Shown one piece after another: positions 61,430 through 64,000 of a DNA stretch of 64,000 bases. The translations under genes were made by a program, and so were the position numbers. This DNA comes from an uncultured Muribaculum sp. (GTDB lineage: Bacteria; Bacteroidota; Bacteroidia; Bacteroidales; Muribaculaceae), in NCBI RefSeq assembly GCF_910583865.1, contig NZ_CAJTYX010000001.1, forward strand, positions 62,001-126,000, given 5' to 3'. Numbering within the stretch: position 1 is the first letter of the stretch; the number at the start of each line of letters is the position of its first letter. The notes beneath the pieces are model-generated. The model was not told the origin of the DNA, did no database searches, and saw nothing but the letters and a program-made list of their open reading frames with translations.

Positions 61430-62596
61430 TCAGCGCGCGACTCCTATGCCCGGACGCTCGTAGCGGAAATACAACCACGCCAGCAGAACCACTCCTACAG
61501 CCACCAGAGGGAGACCTGCCACGGCTGGAGCCATATAGCTGCAGGTGGTGCGTATGATCACGCCTCCGAACCATGCAGCCACGGCATTGCCTACATTGTA
61601 GGCGATCTGTATGCACGCCGCTCCGAGCATCTCACCGCCGCGGGCATATCCCACGATATCGCTCTGCAACGGACTGCCCGAGCCGAAAAGCGCTGCCGTG
61701 CCGAGCACCATCAGCAATACAGCGGCAATCTTATGATGACCGAGGAAGAAGAAGAGCAGGAGCACCGGTATGGCCGACGCCTGCACCCACGCCGCCACGG
61801 CCGCAGGCTTGAACCGGTCGCTGAGACGCCCCGCGATAAGATTGCCGGCAAACATGCCGAACCCTGCGACCGCCATCAGCCACGACATGGAGTCGCGTGA
61901 GAATCCGGCCACGAAAGTCAGCTGCGGATCAATGAAGCTATACCATGAATATATGCCTATCTGTCCCAGAAGCACACCGCCGAACACAAGCCACGGCGGA
62001 AGGGTGCGTAAAAACCGGAATTGCCCTTTGAACCCCATATCCTCAAGGCCGGGCACCTGCGGCACCCAGTATCTGATAGCCACGAACGTGGCGGCACCGC
62101 TCAAGCCGACTATCACGTATGCCACACGCCATGAGGCCATGTTCGATATCAGTGTGCCCAAAGGGACGCCTGCGAGCGTAGCCACCGTCATTCCTCCTAT
62201 CATCATAGCCACGGCACTCCCGGCCTTCGACGGCGAAGCGAGCCTGCGGGCCACTATGGCACCCACGCCGAAATACGCACCGTGGGGAAGCCCGGAAATG
62301 AAACGTGCCGCGCAGAAGCTCCAGAACTCTGGAGCAAACGCAGCAAGCATGTTGCCTACCGTAATCACACCGGCAAGTATGAGCATGAGCCTCTTCAACG
62401 CCATCCTGCGGGCGAACAGAAGCGCCGGAGCGCCGACACACACGCCTGCCGCATAGGCTGAGATGAACGCGCCTGCACGCGATATTCCCACCCCCATGTC
62501 AGCGGCAAGCGTACCCAGGATTCCCATAGTCAGAAATTCGGTGATTCCGAGGGCAAACGTGCCCATCGCCAAAGCAAACAATCCTCGCTTATTCAT
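61430..62596 (-). CDS. MFS transporter, drug/arabinose-efflux (AraJ)-like
   Basis: 388 residues from ATG 62596 (MNKRGLFALAMGTFALGITE), with twelve predicted membrane segments. Motif A-like loop AGRLSDRFKP between helices, and FALGITEFLTMGILGTLAAD in helix 1 typical of the DHA1/AraJ group. It exports sugars or drugs; the substrate is open. The frame begins at 62665, but those codons overlap the promoter. Confidence 0.88.
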   Translation of the reverse strand: MNKRGLFALAMGTFALGITEFLTMGILGTLAADMGVGISRAGAFISAYAAGVCVGAPALLFARRMALKRLMLILAGVITVGNMLAAFAPEFWSFCAARFISGLPHGAYFGVGAIVARRLASPSKAGSAVAMMIGGMTVATLAGVPLGTLISNMASWRVAYVIVGLSGAATFVAIRYWVPQVPGLEDMGFKGQFRFLRTLPPWLVFGGVLLGQIGIYSWYSFIDPQLTFVAGFSRDSMSWLMAVAGFGMFAGNLIAGRLSDRFKPAAVAAWVQASAIPVLLLFFFLGHHKIAAVLLMVLGTAALFGSGSPLQSDIVGYARGGEMLGAACIQIAYNVGNAVAAWFGGVIIRTTCSYMAPAVAGLPLVAVGVVLLAWLYFRYERPGIGVAR

Positions 62597-62622
62597 AGGT
62601 AAAGCATTTTGAAAAACGGCTG

Positions 62623-62656
62623 CAAAGTTACATATTATCCTCATTTTACAGACAAA
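62623..62656 (-). promoter_or_regulatory. Candidate promoter of the MFS gene
   Basis: Minus-strand TTTG (62653-62656), 22-base spacer, TAACTTTG (62623-62630). The spacer is one base longer than usual. Confidence 0.45.
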
Positions 62657-62682
62657 GAATAGCATGCCGGCAAAAAAATTCG

Positions 62683-62690
62683 TAATTTTG
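62683..62690 (+). promoter_or_regulatory. Candidate -7 box of rex
   Basis: TAATTTTG, 31 bases before the GTG start. No clear -33 box and no Rex-type palindrome found beside it. Confidence 0.4.
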
Positions 62691-62721
62691 CATCACTGAA
62701 ACAATACACAGACACTTCAAC

Positions 62722-63393
62722 GTGAACGATAACATACACATACAGTCATCGACACCGATCCGCGAGCTTCCCGAGCCTACCCTCAGACGCCTGCCATGGT
62801 ATCTGGCCTACGTAGGAATGCTGAAAGAACGCGGAGTGGAATACGTGTCATCCACGCAGATTTCCAAGGAGATCAATGTCGATGCGTCGATGATTGCCAA
62901 GGACCTCTCTTTCCTCAACATTCGAGGAAAGACCCGCATCGGCTACGAGGTCTCGGTATTGGATCATGAACTTCAGGACTTTCTCGGGTTCAAAAGAGGA
63001 CATAATGCCGTCATGATAGGTGTCGGCAGCCTCGGCGCGTCCCTGATAAGCGACTCCGGCCTGGTCAACTACGGCCTGCGCATAGTGGCCGGATTCGACA
63101 TAAACCCGGAAGTCGTCGATACATCCATCTGCGATGTACCCATCTACGACATGAAGCATTTCAGCAAGCTTATACCATCGCTCAACGCCGAGATAGGAAT
63201 CATAGCCGTGCCTATCCACGTGGCGCAACAGGTGAGCGACACGCTGGTCGAAGCCGGGATAAAGGCGTTGTGGAACTTCACCCCCTTCCGCATCACCGCT
63301 CCGGAAGGGATCGTCATCACCAACACGTCGATCTACGCGCATCTTGCCGTCATGTACAATCGCCTCGGACTTCAAAGCACCCTGCGGAAATGA
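62722..63393 (+). CDS. rex: Redox-sensing transcriptional repressor Rex
   Basis: 223 residues, GTG start. The N-terminal winged helix (LPWYLAYVGMLKERGVEYVS; ISKEINVDASMIAKDLSFLN) binds DNA. The Rossmann domain (VMIGVGSLGASLI; AGFDINPEVVDTSICDVPIY) senses the NADH/NAD ratio, and a C-terminal swapped helix (IYAHLAVMYNRL) completes the dimer. Rex represses fermentation and respiration genes when NADH is low. The stop overlaps the ATG of the next gene (ATGA), so the two are translated together. Confidence 0.95.
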   Translation: MNDNIHIQSSTPIRELPEPTLRRLPWYLAYVGMLKERGVEYVSSTQISKEINVDASMIAKDLSFLNIRGKTRIGYEVSVLDHELQDFLGFKRGHNAVMIGVGSLGASLISDSGLVNYGLRIVAGFDINPEVVDTSICDVPIYDMKHFSKLIPSLNAEIGIIAVPIHVAQQVSDTLVEAGIKALWNFTPFRITAPEGIVITNTSIYAHLAVMYNRLGLQSTLRK

Positions 63394-63935
63394 AAGCGAT
63401 GGTAGGCATGCGGCGCCCTGATGTACCATTCGGGCCTGAGACTCCGGTAACGGTAGTTCCGGATTCTGCGATTCTGCGCACAGGGCGTCCATGGTTCATT
63501 CCTCCGTTCGCCACACGGTGGACCCTTGAGACTGTGCTCGCTCTTAGAATATCGCGGCTGGGGCACTGCATCGGCGCAAAATTCGCCCACCGCTATTTCG
63601 ATGCCGTGACGCTCGGCGTGATGCCTCGCCCATATCCACATGACCCGTCCAACGGCATGCTCGATGCATTCGACGGCGCCTTGATCATAGGTGACTGGAT
63701 GCCACTCACCGACGATGGCACCATTGTCGCCTTTACTCCAACGGGCACAATGGATCTTGGCCCACAGATTGAAGGCGCACGCGACATGATAGCCCACCTC
63801 AGCTCATTCGCCACTATGAAAACCGGCGACGTGGTGGGGATATGCACGTTCCTTCCGGTCGCCGACCCATCCATCGACCTACGATGGGAAGGTGGCATAA
63901 ACGGCAAAAGACTCCTCTCGTTCAACGTCAAGTAA
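63390..63935 (+). CDS. FAH-fold protein (fumarylacetoacetate hydrolase-like) with degenerate metal site
   Basis: 181 residues from the ATG that overlaps the rex stop; MKAMVGMRRPDV fits the first strand of FAH-family hydrolases of Bacteroidales. Further matches: PDSAILRTGRPWFIPPF, LETVLALRISRLGHCIGAKF, AHRYFDAVTLGV, DGALIIGDWMPL and ATMKTGDVVGICTF. However, the family ExE pair is reduced to ETV, the Asp after TVGI is replaced (GVMPRP), and the GTP-GVG segment is lost. It is also about 20 residues shorter. It is probably not a metal-dependent hydrolase and may bind a ligand or be decaying. Confidence 0.72.
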   Translation: MKAMVGMRRPDVPFGPETPVTVVPDSAILRTGRPWFIPPFATRWTLETVLALRISRLGHCIGAKFAHRYFDAVTLGVMPRPYPHDPSNGMLDAFDGALIIGDWMPLTDDGTIVAFTPTGTMDLGPQIEGARDMIAHLSSFATMKTGDVVGICTFLPVADPSIDLRWEGGINGKRLLSFNVK

Positions 63936-64000
63936 TATATATATCCACATTACCCTCCTCTCCCTACTTAAAAAGCCATTTATACCGGAATTTCTCATGA

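Overview
The window reads as a chromosomal stretch of a gut-type Bacteroidales bacterium, most likely of the Muribaculaceae/Porphyromonadaceae side of the order. The reasons are the gene content (SprA/Sov type IX secretion translocon, three SurA-like isomerases ahead of an OstA-like protein, class III ribonucleotide reductase NrdDG, single-chain glycyl-tRNA synthetase, DUF4286, PepSY-like lipoprotein, GH20 hexosaminidase) and the promoters, which follow the Bacteroidetes pattern TTTG-N19-21-TAnnTTTG in place of the E. coli type. The family assignment is an inference; no rRNA is present to settle it.

Layout. 1-6.8 kb (+): envelope biogenesis operon with three SurA-like periplasmic foldases, an OstA/LptA-like lipopolysaccharide transport protein and a CPBP membrane protease. 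7.0-9.8 kb (+): nrdD-nrdG. 9.9-10.3 kb (+): PepSY-like lipoprotein. 10.3-25.1 kb (-): secreted unknown protein, patatin/beta-barrel protein, serB, an N-acetylglucosamine-kinase-like ATPase, sprA and an acyl-CoA hydrolase/transferase. 25.5-29.9 kb (-): a 1450-residue secreted multidomain protein with a type IX-like C-terminal sorting domain, plausibly cargo of the SprA system. 30.4-34.5 kb: three glycosyltransferases (-) and a divergent SIMPL-mmcQ pair (+), bracketed by two inverted copies of a repeat element. 34.9-41.2 kb: nitroreductase (+), GH20 lipoprotein (-), TPR/PD40 protein, PHP phosphatase and metA (+). 41.2-43.6 kb (-): acetyltransferase, flippase-like protein, ion channel. 43.9-51.4 kb (+): secreted protein, tRNA-Glu, rpsT, second tRNA-Glu, a small ORF, glyQS, lemA, FKBP, dnaX. 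51.5-55.7 kb (-): fmt, rpmA, rplU, ruvC, DUF4286, GYF-CD225 protein, glycosyltransferase. 55.8-57.8 kb (+): dsbD. 58.0-62.6 kb (-): pseudouridine synthase, topA, MFS exporter. 62.7-63.9 kb (+): rex and a degenerate FAH-fold protein.

Most of the window is ordinary core chromosome. The most unusual structure is a family of palindromic intergenic elements. Two copies (30045-30377 and 34488-34866, inverted to each other) share a 98-bp block that differs at only three positions. Their 30-bp terminal inverted repeats differ from each other, yet each pair stays self-complementary. Both are flanked by 3-bp TNA direct repeats and sit next to or inside smaller GAG...CTC palindromes that are also flanked by TAA. 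A shorter relative with a similar core hairpin lies at 25316-25443. They look like non-autonomous MITE-like elements whose transposase is not in this window; a role as 3' RNA structures is also possible. Copy B supplies the last codons and the stop of mmcQ.

Other items worth a second look are an ion channel with a TTIGSD filter, an FAH-fold protein behind rex that has lost its metal ligands, an O-acetyltransferase-type MetA (Glu111), and two identical tRNA-Glu genes flanking rpsT.
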